Assembly (NCBI GenBank): GCA_012274445.1 | Contig: JAAROD010000054.1 | Coordinates: 744,001 to 808,000 of the forward strand | From: Sclerotiophoma versabilis | Taxonomy: Eukaryota; Ascomycota; Dothideomycetes; Pleosporales; Didymellaceae | Reading direction: 5' to 3' | Length of the DNA stretch: 64,000 nt | In this document: one piece after another, positions 21,121 through 32,500 of the stretch | How positions within the stretch are numbered: position 1 is the stretch's first letter | Layout of the letters: every line of letters begins with the position of its first letter | Made by a program: the position numbers and the translations under genes | The notes under the pieces: generated by a model | Databases searched by the model: none | The model's input: the letters and a program-made list of their open reading frames with translations, nothing else | Told to the model about the DNA's origin: nothing

Positions 21121-22380
21121 CGAATCAGCGGGCGTGCCATCATCAATTGGCTTCAGTGGGGTCGAGACTCACCTCCTCAACATTGTGTGAGATGTATGAG
21201 ACGGTTGTGGTGGGTGGAGGAGACGGGTGTCTTCTTGTGAGGAGGGAGAAGAACTTGAAGCTCTGCCCGGAGGCGGTGCGCGGGCCACCACGCTTACCGC
21301 TTTCGGGCTTCACACCAGCACAACAGAGCCTGAGCTCTCCACAGCTACGCACTCGCTGCAGATGCCGTTCTCCATGCCCCGGATTTGGTTGTGACCTCCA
21401 TCATCTCTTATATGAGCTTTCAGGAAGCTCTGATACTTGGTGAAGACATCCCCAACACATGTCACGTGGAACAACAATCTTTCCGATTCGCTCCGAAGTT
21501 GCATATGATTTAGAATCTATGAAGCTTTAGAAGTTATGATACCTGATAGGTTAAAATATTTCAAATGTGCTAATGCTTCAGACGCTCCCGCTAATCCTCG
21601 GGTTCGACTGTATTGTCATTCGAAACATTCTGTCACTGTTCCTGTAATATGATGCAGTTCGTAGCACTCAGCTCAATGCAAGGTTATGGAAGCCTGGCAG
21701 GCTTCTTAAGAGCAAGGCCATCACAGTAGACTTCAATGAACCAAGACACTTGTTAGAGGCAGGCCCATCACATTGTTAGAGTAGGCTAGAAGGCTAGAGG
21801 CCTACGTTGCCTGTAAAGATGCATAGCCTCCCCAGTGTACCTGCAGAGACAGCCGCCTTTGCACCAACCGTTCTACAATCCACTCTGCACCTTGTTAGAG
21901 CTGTGAAAGATTACCCCCCAAATGTCATCACCGAGAATGAAGCCTAGAGGCTCTCCAGGGACCATAATGCATTCCAGGCAACCCAGCCCTAGCAGACACA
22001 ATTTTTGTCTGAACTATGATAATCCTTGAGAATTGTCACACAACTTAGCATACGTTGACGTTACTAGGGAGGGTTTTAGTACATTTAGTGTTACTGCGAG
22101 CCACACATGAAAACATTTGTAAGCTTAGTAGAGCCAACAGGTCTTCCACTCTTTGCATACTTGCATCTTACAAGCCAAGGTCTTAAGCTTACATCATCTC
22201 TACCACAAGTGGAGCTTGCAGCTGCAGAGATAGTCACTTTCATGCTCTACGTTGCATAGTATGCTCTACGTTTACATAGTATCGTTTTCTCGATGGCATC
22301 CTTACATGGTGCTTGAGTGCAAACAACGCTATCAGATGATCACCGGTCCTGGTCCTCGAATTCTGAATTCTTCCTTACCT
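21121..22380. other. Intergenic between ATP2 promoter and GBE1 3' end
   Basis: The segment just above 21121 is the ATP2 leader/promoter. It contains donor- and acceptor-like sites, so a leader intron is possible. The part from about 21500 is more AT-rich and includes the word TTGTTAGAG three times (about 21750, 21773, 21891) and a tandem pair at 22242-22280. No gene is supported. Confidence 0.45.
22242..22280. repeat. Tandem duplication of a 19-20 bp unit
   Basis: Two adjacent copies of ATGCTCTACGTT..CATAGT differ by one inserted T and a G-to-A change. They lie about 100 bases downstream of the GBE1 stop codon. No function is evident. Confidence 0.7.
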
Positions 22381-24725
22381 CTACAACGTCTGTTCCAACG
22401 CAAGTACCTGCAGTAAAGTCAGCAACCGTCAACAACACCAAAATGATTTGTACATACGATCGCAGTCCTGGTCGGAAGGTACACCTGCAGGAAATTCTTC
22501 CTGTTGTTCCACGCAAACGGCGTCGTGAAGAACCTCGTATCCTCAGCGATGTTGCCATGACCGCCAAAGGCCTTGTTGTCAGTACTGAGCACAATCCTGT
22601 AGGTACCTTCCTGTTCGACACCAACGCGGTAGTCAGTGAAGCTGTTGGAAGGATGGAAGTTGAAGATCCACAGCAGACCAGCGCGCTCAAAGACAATGAC
22701 TTTGTCGCCCTCGTGCTTCAAGCTGACGTACGCCTGAGGAGAGTGCAGCCAGCCGTACTTCTCCTCTGTCCACTGCATCTTGCTGTCGAACTCATTCAGG
22801 AACCTGTACCGGAGCAAGTCGTCATCGACGAGGTTGAACTGCCTACGAGCATAGTCGAAGCTGTTGCCGTTACCCTCACGGGGAAAGTCTAGCCACTCCG
22901 GATGACCGAACTCGTTGCCCTCGAAGTTCAGGTAGCCTTCGCCTCCCAAGCCGTGAGTAATCAGTCTGATCATCTTGTGCAAGGAGAGACCTCTATCGAT
23001 AATGGGTGTCAGCTCTGACAAGACGGACATATTGGTATACATTTCAGCATCGCAAAGCCAAAAGAGCAGCGTCTTATCTCCGACAAGCCTACGATTTGTT
23101 AGTAAGTAGTAACGCTATCAGGGATGGTATCGTACGCTTGATCATGGGACTCGGCATAGGCAATTGTCTTCTCGCCGTGCCGCCTGTTCGTCAGTGTGAA
23201 GACAAGGCTGCCCATATCCCAGTCAATGTCCTGCTTCTCCTTCAACCATTTGATGTACAGATCCGGCACAGCCATCGCGAGTCTGTAGTCAAATCCTATT
23301 CCACCTAAAGACAGCGAGACACAAAGGCCGGGCATGCCAGATACATCTTCTGCAATGGTAATGCAGCTCGGGTACAGCTGGTGCAGCAGCTCGTTGGCAA
23401 CCATGAGGTACACGACACCCTCCTCGTCAACACCAGGACCGAAGTACTCGTGGTAGCCACCAGAGAAACCTGTACCGATGCCGTGGTGGGTGTAGATCAT
23501 GCTTGTGACACCGTCGAAGCGGAACCCATCGAAATGGTACTCTTCCATCCAGAACCGCAAGTTACTAAGCAGGAAACGGAGGACTTCATGGTGACCATAG
23601 TTGAATAGCCTACTATCCCACAGTTCGTGTCGTCCCTTGGCACCCTCGTGAAAATACTGATGATCACTGCCATCGAACATGTTTAGTCCGTCGAGCACGT
23701 TCTTCGATGCGTGACTGTGTACAACATCCAGCAAGACTGTGATACCCATTCCGTGCGCAGTATCGATCAGCTCCTTCAGATCATCTGGGAAGCCATAACG
23801 ACTGCTTGCAGCGAAGAAGCTGTTGATCTGGTAGCCGAAACTGGCATAGTATGCGTGCTCCATGATAGCCATCAACTGAATGGTGTTGTATCCAAGGTGC
23901 TTGATCCTGGGAAGGACGTTTTGTGTGAACTCCTTGTACGTGGCTACCCTGCGCTCAGGCGATGAAATACCAACGTGGGCTTCGTAGATACGTGCGCTCT
24001 CAGGCTTTGGGGGTCGCTTGTTCTTGAACTGGTACTTCTGGGGAGGGTTCCAGAAGCGCGCATCGTAGACAGGGGAGACATCGAGGTCTTGTGTCACGCG
24101 GGTGATCCAGGCAGGAAGACGCTCCTGGCGCGCGTGGTCGTTGGGTACAACTAGAGAGATCTTGTCTAGGTGTCAACTCATGTCTTTGTCCTGTCCGTCA
24201 CTAGCAAACACACCTTGATCTTGGAGTCGTGGGGTATCGAGGGCTGGCCATTCTTGCCAGGCACCGTCACTTCGAAGACACCGAAGTTGTCCTTTGTCAT
24301 GGGCGTCGCATCGCGGTTCCAGTCGTTGAAGTCGCCAATGAGGTATGCTCGCAGGGCGTTGGGAGCCCACTCACGGTACACGACATCACCATTCGACTGA
24401 ACGTGGAAGCCAAAGCGCTCATAGCCCTGCCTGGTGGTCAGCTATGTGGCTGGCAGAGACAACTAGGTTGTGCTTGCCCTCGAGAACTTCTCCAGGCCGC
24501 CTTCCGTTTCGTCGATCGTCTTGATCCATTGCTGGGCTTTGGCGTAGCGGCTCTTCAGCGCGCCGACGAAGGGCTCCAGATAAGGGTCGAGCTGAACGAT
24601 GCCTGCGAGGAAGCTGGTAAGTCCATTGCTGTACATCATGTCGTAGTCTGCATACCAGTGCCATCGTTGGCTCCCTTTGCAGGGACATCGTTGACCGAGT
24701 TCGCTGATGCGTTGACGAGCTCCAT
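22381..24725 (-). CDS. GLC3: 1,4-alpha-glucan (glycogen) branching enzyme
   Basis: GH13 enzyme that forms alpha-1,6 branches in glycogen in the cytosol. Six exons keep frame: 24725-24656, 24602-24478, 24426-24214, 24160-23136, 23088-22458, 22407-22381, for 696 residues, the usual fungal length. The CBM48 segment YREWAPNALRAYLIGDFNDWN comes first. The catalytic regions then follow: LLDVVHSHAS, GFRFDGVTSM (nucleophile Asp), TIAEDVSGMPG (acid Glu) and AYAESHDQA. The last nine codons (VLALEQTL) come from a separate terminal exon, and the frame otherwise reads into intron sequence. Intron 2 (24477-24427) appears to use a GC donor (AGG|GCAAGC...CAG), since no GT donor would keep FSR|GYERFGFHV. The gene is divergent from ClpX. 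Confidence 0.95.
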
Positions 24726-25329
24726 GGTGGTGTTGGTGGAGAACGTGCAGCAGTGGGGAGTTTGCTGTCGAGCAGCGGTGGTTGCAGAAGAATGGAGGAA
24801 TGCACGGTTTTCTACTTGCATACAATGCACGAGCTTGCAATCAGACAGACGGCAAGCAAGCGGACATTTGCGGGGTCTTCGCCCATGTGTTTGGCTGCAG
24901 CCCTCGACGAGGCCGTCGCAGCCAGCGATCCAACGTCATAGCTCTGATGCCTTTCTGGACTGGGCTGGCCATAGCGCGACTCAACAGCGCGTATAGCAGG
25001 GGTCGGCAGGATTCACGCAGCAATTCGTTGAGAACATTTTCGCTGGGGCTGCTGCAAGCGCACCCTGACGTTGGCCGACTGGCTTGTTTGCCCTGCGAGG
25101 CTGCTACCGACTGTGTGCAGGTGTGCTAGCTCAGGGCTGCAGCTGGTTGACACGGACCGACACGTCTGGGGACGGCGGCGTCTCCAGGCTGCCCCGCAGC
25201 ACCTTCGGCCCAATGCGGAGAGCTGTAGCTCTTCAGTCCACGCCCGCCTAGGCACTATCGCTCGCTCGTCGTTGTCGAGCCTCCGCTCTGCTCTCGTGAT
25301 GTGACACCCTCCGCGACTGCTTCCTCAAG
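24726..25329. promoter_or_regulatory. Bidirectional promoter region GBE1/ClpX
   Basis: About 600 GC-rich bases separate two divergent start codons. Both promoters must lie here. No TATA box or known operator is obvious to me. Open frames across it are compositional. Confidence 0.5.
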
Positions 25330-27256
25330 ATGATTGTCCGAAGGCTCGTCGTCGCTGTCTCCCCCCAAGCCCGCGCATCCTACCTCGTTCTATGCGCCAT
25401 CGGCCGCCGTGCATTCCATACCCGAGGTCCCATCCAGTCTGCATACCACCGCTCTGACTTCGGCGGTCAGGGCTTCTCAACTTTCTATGAGACCGACCAG
25501 CCAACACGTGGTCCACTGGGAGGCACTTCCAGTGTGGGAGGCAGCCATGTCACGCCAAAGGCGCTGAGACAGCACCTGGATCAATTCGTTGTCGACCAAG
25601 AGCGCGCCAAGGTGGTGTTGAGCGTCGCCATACATGAACATTACCTGCGCATACAAGAGCTTCGGCGACAGAAGGACGAGCAAGCTAGACTAGAGGCGCA
25701 GGCTCAGCGGAGAGCGTCAGTGTTCAGACATCCTGTAGAAGGTAGACCCAAATCTCGTTGTCCTACCGCCACAACCTGCTTCTGCTATTGATGAACCGTG
25801 ACTGAATACAGCAGACGAGTTCCCAGGTCAGCAGGCAACCGTGCATGTCTACAGCGCGGCAGATCCGTCGTACAGCGACCCATCCTTCACAACGCGCCCA
25901 TCCGCGCCGCCGGAAGCTGAACCAATGCCCGAACCCACTACCGAACCTTTGCAAATAGACAAGTCGAATGTGCTCATTCTGGGTCCTACTGGCGTTGGCA
26001 AGACACTGATGTGCAAAACCCTAGCAAAGACGTTAGGCATTCCCATCTCCATGTCTGACTGTACAACCTTTACACAGGCTGGGTACATTGGAGATGATGT
26101 GGAACAGTGCGTGTCGCGCCTCTTCTCTGCTGCAGGTCATGACATTGAGGCTACCGAGCATGGTATCATTGTACTGGACGAGATCGACAAGATTGCCTCG
26201 GCCAAGATGTCGTACGGAAAGGATGTTGGTGGTGAAGGCGTACAGCAAGCGTTGCTCAAGATCATTGAAGGCACAACTGTCCAAGTGCGTGCCAAACCAG
26301 AAAAGAGCGCTGGAAAAGGCCCGAGCAGCAACAGTGGCTACCCCTCTGGTAACTCACTGGACAGCCCGCGAAGCCCCCTTCCAGGTGGAGCTCCAGGAGG
26401 AGCCAAGGATGAAGTGTTCAACATTCGTACTGACAATATCCTCTTCATATGCACCGGTGCATTTGCCAACCTGCACAAGACTATCTTGGATCGAAAGTCA
26501 ATGGGCGGTATAGGGTTCGGTGCTTCGATTCGCTCCTCGAACTCGGAGGCATCTACTGACGGGGTAATGTTGAGGGGGGAGGAAGCGGCTCGATTCAAGA
26601 AAGACGCTCCCTTCTTCGTCCCACCCGAAAAGCCAAACCCGTTTGGTGGCGTTCGACAGAAGAAGCCTGAAGAGAAAGTTAATGTTCTCGATCATGTACA
26701 GCCGGCTGATCTTCAAAAGTACGGTATGATACCTGAGTTAATCGGCCGTATCCCTACCGTTTGTGCTGTGTCTGCTCTTGATGAAGAGGCGCTGGTTCGG
26801 GTCCTCACCGAGCCAAGGAACAGTCTGCTCTCGCAAGAGCAACACAAGTTTTACCTGCGAAACATCGAACTGCGTTTCACCAGTGGTGCACTGAGGGAGA
26901 TCGCACGAAAGGCTAGCAAGATGGGCACTGGCGCCCGTGGGCTGCGACATGTTGTTGATCAACTGCTCTTGCAAGCCAAATACGAGACCCCCGGTATGAC
27001 CATTTCATCCACTCATTTGTACGGGGACTAACAAAACTCAGGTTCGAGTGTCAAGCACATCTTAGTCACGCAAGACGTTGCCCTCCTCAAAGTCGCTCCC
27101 CTGTACTTCCACCGAGGTCAATCTAGCGTCTTCCAAGCAACACTAACACGAGAGGAAGAGAAGTGGGACGAAGAGCTTCGCAGCAAAGAAGACTCGGCGA
27201 TTGGCCATGTACACTCATTCGAAGAGTATAGGAAGGCTGGTGTGGCCGGGTCATAG
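25330..27256 (+). CDS. MCX1: Mitochondrial ClpX-type AAA+ unfoldase
   Basis: ATP-dependent protein unfoldase of the matrix. Three exons (25330-25741, about 25812-26993, 27042-27256) give about 602 residues. The start MIVRRLVVAVSPQARAS is a basic presequence. TPKALRQHLDQFVVDQERAKVVLSVAIHEHY is the ClpX entry segment. Walker A is GPTGVGKT (about residue 197), Walker B is IIVLDEIDK, then GGEGVQQALLKIIEGT, PELIGRIPT and GARGLRHVVDQLLL (sensor-2 arginine region). The zinc-binding N-domain of bacterial ClpX is absent, as in yeast Mcx1. There is a Gly/Ser/Pro-rich insert at about residues 320-350 inside the large AAA domain. The exon 2 acceptor could be either of two AGs three bases apart (25811 or 25814). 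Confidence 0.93.
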
Positions 27257-27976
27257 ACAAAGACTGCAGATGGGTTGACATGAAACCGTTGCTTGTCGTC
27301 TGCAGGAATCAGCGATCCGGCCAGGGATAGTATTGGTGCGGAGCGTTGAAGCGGTGCACATGTGCTGGATGATAAATTGAAGTTTAGGGTTTGCGACACC
27401 GGGCCGCTGCAGGCACCGGGATGCTGGTCTTGGTAGGTCTTAGCAGCGTAGAGGTAGTCAGTTCGATTCGTTGTAGATGATATCAGCCGCTCACAGAGCT
27501 TTTACGACTTAATGGAATGATTCACGAAAATGTTGCCAGTCCTGAGAGATTGCCTTTGAGGCTGTCAGGCCTCGACCACACCTTGATTGAGTCGTCGGCC
27601 GTGACCTTCGAGCTGTAAGCTTTGCAATAGATTCCGCTGGACTTGCAGCGAGCTGTTGCATTTGGTGGCTCGGTAGCGAACGAACTGGGGGCGCACAACA
27701 ACGCGTTCGCTTAAACGTCTCGGCACGAACATCTAGACAGACACCCTGACTCGTGTCGTGGACGTTATCGTACTCCTATGCTCATGTTGAAACGTGCCGT
27801 GAGCCGCGCGAAAGGTGCTGATGCGAGAGGCTGGTCGCTTGTGCAAGCCGATCGAATGATGGGCAGCCCTTGTGCCTCAGGCCTCATAAAACTTGTCCAA
27901 TGTCGTCTCCTTGGCAATGTTTGCTTTTCATCGATCCAACGTCTCAAGCGCTGTGGGGCGGTGGGGACCAATCAAA
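27257..27976. other. Intergenic downstream of ClpX
   Basis: ClpX 3' UTR followed by spacer; no gene is recognised. Confidence 0.45.
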
Positions 27977-28252
27977 ATGGGAGTGTCTGGACTGCAACGC
28001 ATGCTAGGGTTACTGCTAGCTCCCCTTGTTTTCGAGGCTGCGGAAGGCGGCTTTCTACCGATCAATGCAACTCCGATTGAGCGAAGGCGCAGCTCCTTCA
28101 GTGGTCCCGAATGTGCGCCATGGCATATCTATGGGGCAGTCTGTGAGTGCAAGGACAAGGTTCAGGAGAAGCTTGTGGGTAAGGAGGTAAAGGCGCGAGG
28201 ACAGCTCGTCAAAGGTACCAAAGACTTCGAGCTGACCGCATGCATGCGCTAG
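27977..28252 (+). CDS. Possible small secreted cysteine-containing protein
   Basis: A 91-residue frame begins at an ATG in fair context (ATCAAAATGG). Its first about 23 residues look like a signal peptide: MGVSGLQRMLGLLLAPLVFEAAEG, with a hydrophobic core and small residues before the likely cleavage site. The rest is basic and hydrophilic with four cysteines (ECAPW, VCEC, TACMR), enough for two disulfides. I recognise no family. The in-frame DNA upstream of this ATG is open, so a longer form beginning at 27893 is possible but would bury the signal peptide. It could be a candidate secreted effector or a chance frame. Confidence 0.35.
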   Translation: MGVSGLQRMLGLLLAPLVFEAAEGGFLPINATPIERRRSSFSGPECAPWHIYGAVCECKDKVQEKLVGKEVKARGQLVKGTKDFELTACMR

Positions 28253-28791
28253 TTCCTGTAGGCGTGAAAATGAGGAGCGACGACATCAAGACCACAACAA
28301 GGTTTGTGAAATGGCTGGATACTAGAAGCGGGGTTGCAAAAGCTTCAGGGGTTGGAGGTAGGTGCGACAACGTGCCTGCCTCCAGTTGCTCAAGCCAACG
28401 CCTTACTGTCGACCACCTCATATGTTACACAATAAGTAGAAGGTTGAGGTGTGGTATCTCTTTGATTGTTTGGTAGTCTATACGACGGCCTTATTCAAAG
28501 GGCTGTGGTAACACTAATGGAAGCAATAATAACGTTGGTCTAGTAATTAAAAGCATATTAGTCCGGATAGTAAGTCATATCCAGACCTGTCCATGTGGAC
28601 CGAGTTCATAAAAATGCGGCGAAATCAGAACAGAACGCGCCCTGTGCTGTGTGTGATAAATCGTGAGCTGCAGTGCCCGTTATGCAAGCCCACCATTCGT
28701 TATGCAATCATCGAGTACTAGGCCAAATTGACCACCAAAGAACGCCATTTTAACGCCATATCTCATTTTCGTAATGCAGCGCCGAATGATA
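28253..28791. other. Intergenic before the MGA2-like gene
   Basis: No ankyrin-repeat or membrane-span coding is visible on the minus strand here, which matters because the neighbouring MGA2-like protein lacks those domains. Probably 3' UTR and spacer. Confidence 0.45.
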
Positions 28792-30534
28792 CTAGGCCTG
28801 CCAGTTGCCGAATTCATAGAATCCCGTTTCCTGTGGCGAGAATTGGGTATTGATCTGAGGAGGCTGCTGCTGCTGCTGCTGCTGCTGAGGAATGTTGAAG
28901 TTCATCGATTGAGGTGCTTGCTGAGGGGCAACAGTGTAGTTGGGTAGTGGATGCGACTGCTGAGCTGTGACGGGGTGACGAAGCGTCTGGAGGGTCTGCT
29001 GAGGGTTGACTACTCTGTTCAGAGTCTGAGTGAGCTGCTGGGGGGCAACAGCGTGGCTGAAGTGAGGATAGTTACCGAAGTTGAACGCCTTCATGGTAGG
29101 GGTGGTTGGCTGTGAGTGGATGCCAGGCGAAGGAGGACGGGAATACATAGGTGTTGGAGGCTGCGATTCCATGCCAAAGACAGTGGGAGGGTGATTGTAG
29201 CCGTATGGTGTGGGTGCCGGTGCAGTAAAGTTGAATTGCGTTGACATCGGGTATTGTGAATATAGTGGATATTGTTGGAATTGCTGGCCTTGAGCGGGCA
29301 TGGTGCCTGGCAAGTTCAGAGAAGGCGACAGAAGTTCAGCCTGAGGAATCTCCTTGTTTTTGTGATCGTCGGTCACCTGAAGGATCTCAGACAGACTTTG
29401 GGTGAGCAGCTCCCCGTTGGCTCCTCTGATCGTGAAGATGACTCGGTAGCCGACCGGTGTCTTCGATTCTTGGTGTCTGCAGTAACATGCAATGCGCATG
29501 GAGAACTCGACTTTCTTCGCGCCTGAGCCCCACTTGCTGTCCGCTGCATCAGCATCTGCCAAACGCTTGAACTCTTTCTCGTTGACAATGATGATGCGCT
29601 TGTCATCATAGGTGCTCCACTCTTCTTCTTCTTCTTCATTACGCTTCTTCTTGCGACCAAATCGCTTCCTTTCACGTTCTTGGCATCCGTTGCAGATGAT
29701 GACTGCACCACCATTCTGCGGGTGTGCAGGATCATCCTTCTCCATCTCTGAAACATCAACGCGTGGAGTTCTGGTTGGGAAGGAACTCTCGCCTCGAGCA
29801 CGTGCCAAAGCAAGTTCCAAGTCCTTTGGTTCCTCTACCGCAACTGCACAAACAAGAGTGAAATCAATGGAGACAGCTGCGCCCTTCTTTTGATTCTCTC
29901 GAATCTCATCTGCGGTCGCTAACTGCTTAGGCTTTGAGATTGTCTGACGAGCAAAGCGGGCCCACTCGTAGTTCTCTGGTAGAGGGTCCAAAATCATAGT
30001 GACTTTGGTTTGAGTCTCGGCACGTGTCTTGGTCCGGTCCATGGATACCTTCAGTGTGAGGCTGCCCTCTTGCTGAGGAATATGAATCGCTTCTGGGGAT
30101 TGATACCCATAGGCAGAGGGTGCAGTTCCAGGGGTGTAAGTGGACATATCGTTCGAGACCTCAGGCGAGCTGGTACGACTCTCTTCTCTTACGAACTCTC
30201 CGGGTGAGTTGGCAGTGCTGTATACAAAGTCGAAATCAGCAGCAGGGGACGGTGTATTGGATTCCGATGAGTAATTGTCGAGGAATGCGTCGAAAACAGT
30301 AGGCTCAATCTTGACCCTCTTCGCTCTTGTAGAAGGATAGTCTTGATCTTGTTGAAACTGGTGGAGCTTAGTCAAGTCGACAGCAGAGTCCTTGTGCTTA
30401 TGTACCAGCTCTTCCTCGGCGGGCGCAGAAAAGTCGAAGGCTTCAAACTGAGCGGAGTTGGCTGCGGTGAAGGGTTGCTGGGCAGAGCCGTCGAAGGTCA
30501 AGTCAGCCGGGTTGACGAAGGTCGAGAAATCCAT
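28792..30534 (-). CDS. SPT23/MGA2-like DNA-binding protein without IPT, ankyrin or TM regions
   Basis: Intronless 580-residue protein starting MDFSTFVNPADL. Residues about 165-385 resemble the SPT23/MGA2 DNA-binding region: SLTLKVSMDRTKTRAETQTKVTMILDPLP (split here for reading), QTISKPKQ, IICNGCQERERKRFGRKKKR, IIIVNEKEF and MRIACYCRHQ...GYRVIFTIRG. Spt23 and Mga2 regulate fatty-acid desaturase as ER-tethered factors with IPT and ankyrin domains and a C-terminal span. None of these follows here. Instead the C-terminal 190 residues are Gln/Pro-rich, with a nine-Gln run encoded by CAG repeats, and end YEFGNWQA. It would be a soluble nuclear regulator if active. I start at 30534 because the six codons above it begin with no ATG. 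Confidence 0.75.
   Translation of the reverse strand: MDFSTFVNPADLTFDGSAQQPFTAANSAQFEAFDFSAPAEEELVHKHKDSAVDLTKLHQFQQDQDYPSTRAKRVKIEPTVFDAFLDNYSSESNTPSPAADFDFVYSTANSPGEFVREESRTSSPEVSNDMSTYTPGTAPSAYGYQSPEAIHIPQQEGSLTLKVSMDRTKTRAETQTKVTMILDPLPENYEWARFARQTISKPKQLATADEIRENQKKGAAVSIDFTLVCAVAVEEPKDLELALARARGESSFPTRTPRVDVSEMEKDDPAHPQNGGAVIICNGCQERERKRFGRKKKRNEEEEEEWSTYDDKRIIIVNEKEFKRLADADAADSKWGSGAKKVEFSMRIACYCRHQESKTPVGYRVIFTIRGANGELLTQSLSEILQVTDDHKNKEIPQAELLSPSLNLPGTMPAQGQQFQQYPLYSQYPMSTQFNFTAPAPTPYGYNHPPTVFGMESQPPTPMYSRPPSPGIHSQPTTPTMKAFNFGNYPHFSHAVAPQQLTQTLNRVVNPQQTLQTLRHPVTAQQSHPLPNYTVAPQQAPQSMNFNIPQQQQQQQQPPQINTQFSPQETGFYEFGNWQA
28864..28887. repeat. (CTG)8 trinucleotide run coding polyglutamine
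   Basis: Eight CTG units on the plus strand encode part of the glutamine run in the C-terminal region of the MGA2-like protein. It is a likely length-variable site. Confidence 0.85.
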
Positions 30535-32500
30535 GGCGAAGACGTGGACCACGCCTTTGAACTAGACTGTTGCAGCGATTGTGTCGCTGCTCTATGCTGC
30601 CTAGACCAAAGCGTCAAAGCTGATGTGGAGGTGTGGTTGCTCTAGGTAGCTGTCGAGAGTGGATCGTGCGTGTCGAGAGTGTGCTGTGCGCGGCCGTCTT
30701 GCAGCAGTTCAGACGAAGATGAACGTATGCGTGCAAGAGAGCGAGGGTGGGTCGTAGAATAAGAGCGAGCGATACCAATAGTTAGGGCTAGTAATGGGGA
30801 TCGGTGGATCGTGGGCGAGGAAAGACGTCGCGAGCACGCAGTTGTAAAGCAGGGCACTGTGCGCGGTGATGGAGGAGCTGGTGCGGAGCCGGAAGTGGGC
30901 CAATCACGATACGTATGATCGCCTACCAGGGCGTCCTCTTGAGCCTAGCGGGGAAAATGTTTCAGGGGAGGCCGCCGCAAGGTGTGGTGTCGAGGGCAGC
31001 GAGCGTCAGATGCTTCTTCCAATTCGGAAGTCGAGGAAAGCAGGCGGGGCGGGAGGAGAAAAAAGGTGGACTGTGGAGAGTGAATTGAGGTCGTATGGGC
31101 GAGCGTGGGCTTGTATTTCTCTTGCTAACACACACCCCACTCAGCACAGAAGGCTCCGTCGCGCGTCGCCGCGCTCTAAGCAACGTCAATCCGCCAAGGG
31201 GACCCCTGCACTGGCGTACGAACACCCTCCAGGCATGGAGCGAGCGCCTTTGTACAGGTACTTTCGACGACATCACCCCTCCTGTGCCCGCACCGGCTCA
31301 CGGTGCCGCCGTGGCCCAGACGGGCGCCAGCGGTGCGGAAATGTGCCCTGGCCTGTCTGCTGCACCGTCAAACTCTGCTCCTGACGCGCCTGCAGACGTA
31401 ATTCACTGCCTCCTGTGCGCATCCTCGTCTCCAAACAGGCAACGCAAGCGTGCGGGAGATGTACCTGAACATCGACGCCGTCGTCATGCACGAGCCGGGC
31501 ACGGTTAACTGTACTAGCTGCAGCTGCCGTCCTGGGCTCTTTTATCGCCTTGTGCTGAGGCTTGCCCGCTCAGGCTCACGGCGAAAGGCGAGTGCAGGCT
31601 TCAGCGGAAAGAGTCGGCTGCCTGCCGTGCAACTGCGCCGTTATGCTTTCACCTAAAACAATGCACTGCAGCCATGGGCCCATGTCCTGATGCGAATCAT
31701 CCTGCACGATGGCCATCCAGCCAGCCATTCACTGCGCCGCGCTTATGCTCCGCTAGCTGGCCCTTCCAGAGCCCGCGGATTTGCATCCGGCAAACCGACG
31801 GCGCGCCACGCTTCCTTCGCCTTGGGCGCGTCTCCAGCGGCCTCGAATGGCCGCCTGTGCCAGCCAGCTGTCCAAAGTCGTCCCAAGTTGTCCAAACTCT
31901 TCGCAGGGCTGAACAGCGCAAGTGGAAGAGCAGGCCGGCGCGCCGCCCACAACCACGCAATGCACCAGGCACGACAGGCTTGCAGAGCCGGCCAACCAAA
32001 CCAGCCGACTTGCACGCACTGTGCGACGAGGCCGCCGCCGCACGCTGTCCCGTCTGATGCCTGTTTGCTCGATAAAATTCTGCGCCAGGCATATTGCACT
32101 CGTGCCAATGGGCCCAACTCGCGCAATCTGCCGCGTAAGAGATATCACTGCGCCATCAGCTCGATAATCCTGACCTGCTGTAATGCATAAAACTTTGACC
32201 CCACGAATACTGCCCGTTAGCTAGTCCCCGCCTCCAGTGGCGATGCACTACCGCTAAGTTTTTCGGAATGCAACGACTCACAGAGCGACTTCGGCTTTCG
32301 ACGCCTGACAAGAACCGATCGTCTGCTACCTAGTCTCAATCAGCACTGATTCGCTGCGAGTCGGATTGCGGCACTGAGTCGCGTTCAGCCTCGAGTCTTG
32401 GCATACGTTTGAGGTCATCGAATACCTCACATATTACGCGCGATACTAAAGCTAATTATCACATGGCACAAGAGCTATGTGCAATAGTCGGGAATAGTGT
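30535..32500. other. GC-rich intergenic region upstream of the MGA2-like gene
   Basis: Long frames exist on both strands between 30860 and 32190, but they overlap in several frames at once, as GC-rich DNA does, and carry no family motif or signal of real coding. The promoter of the MGA2-like gene must lie in the first part. Confidence 0.45.

Noticed and set aside
30866..32190. Several overlapping 100-170-codon frames on both strands
   Set aside because: Multiple frames are open at once in GC-rich DNA, with Arg/Pro/Ala-rich translations and no conserved motif.
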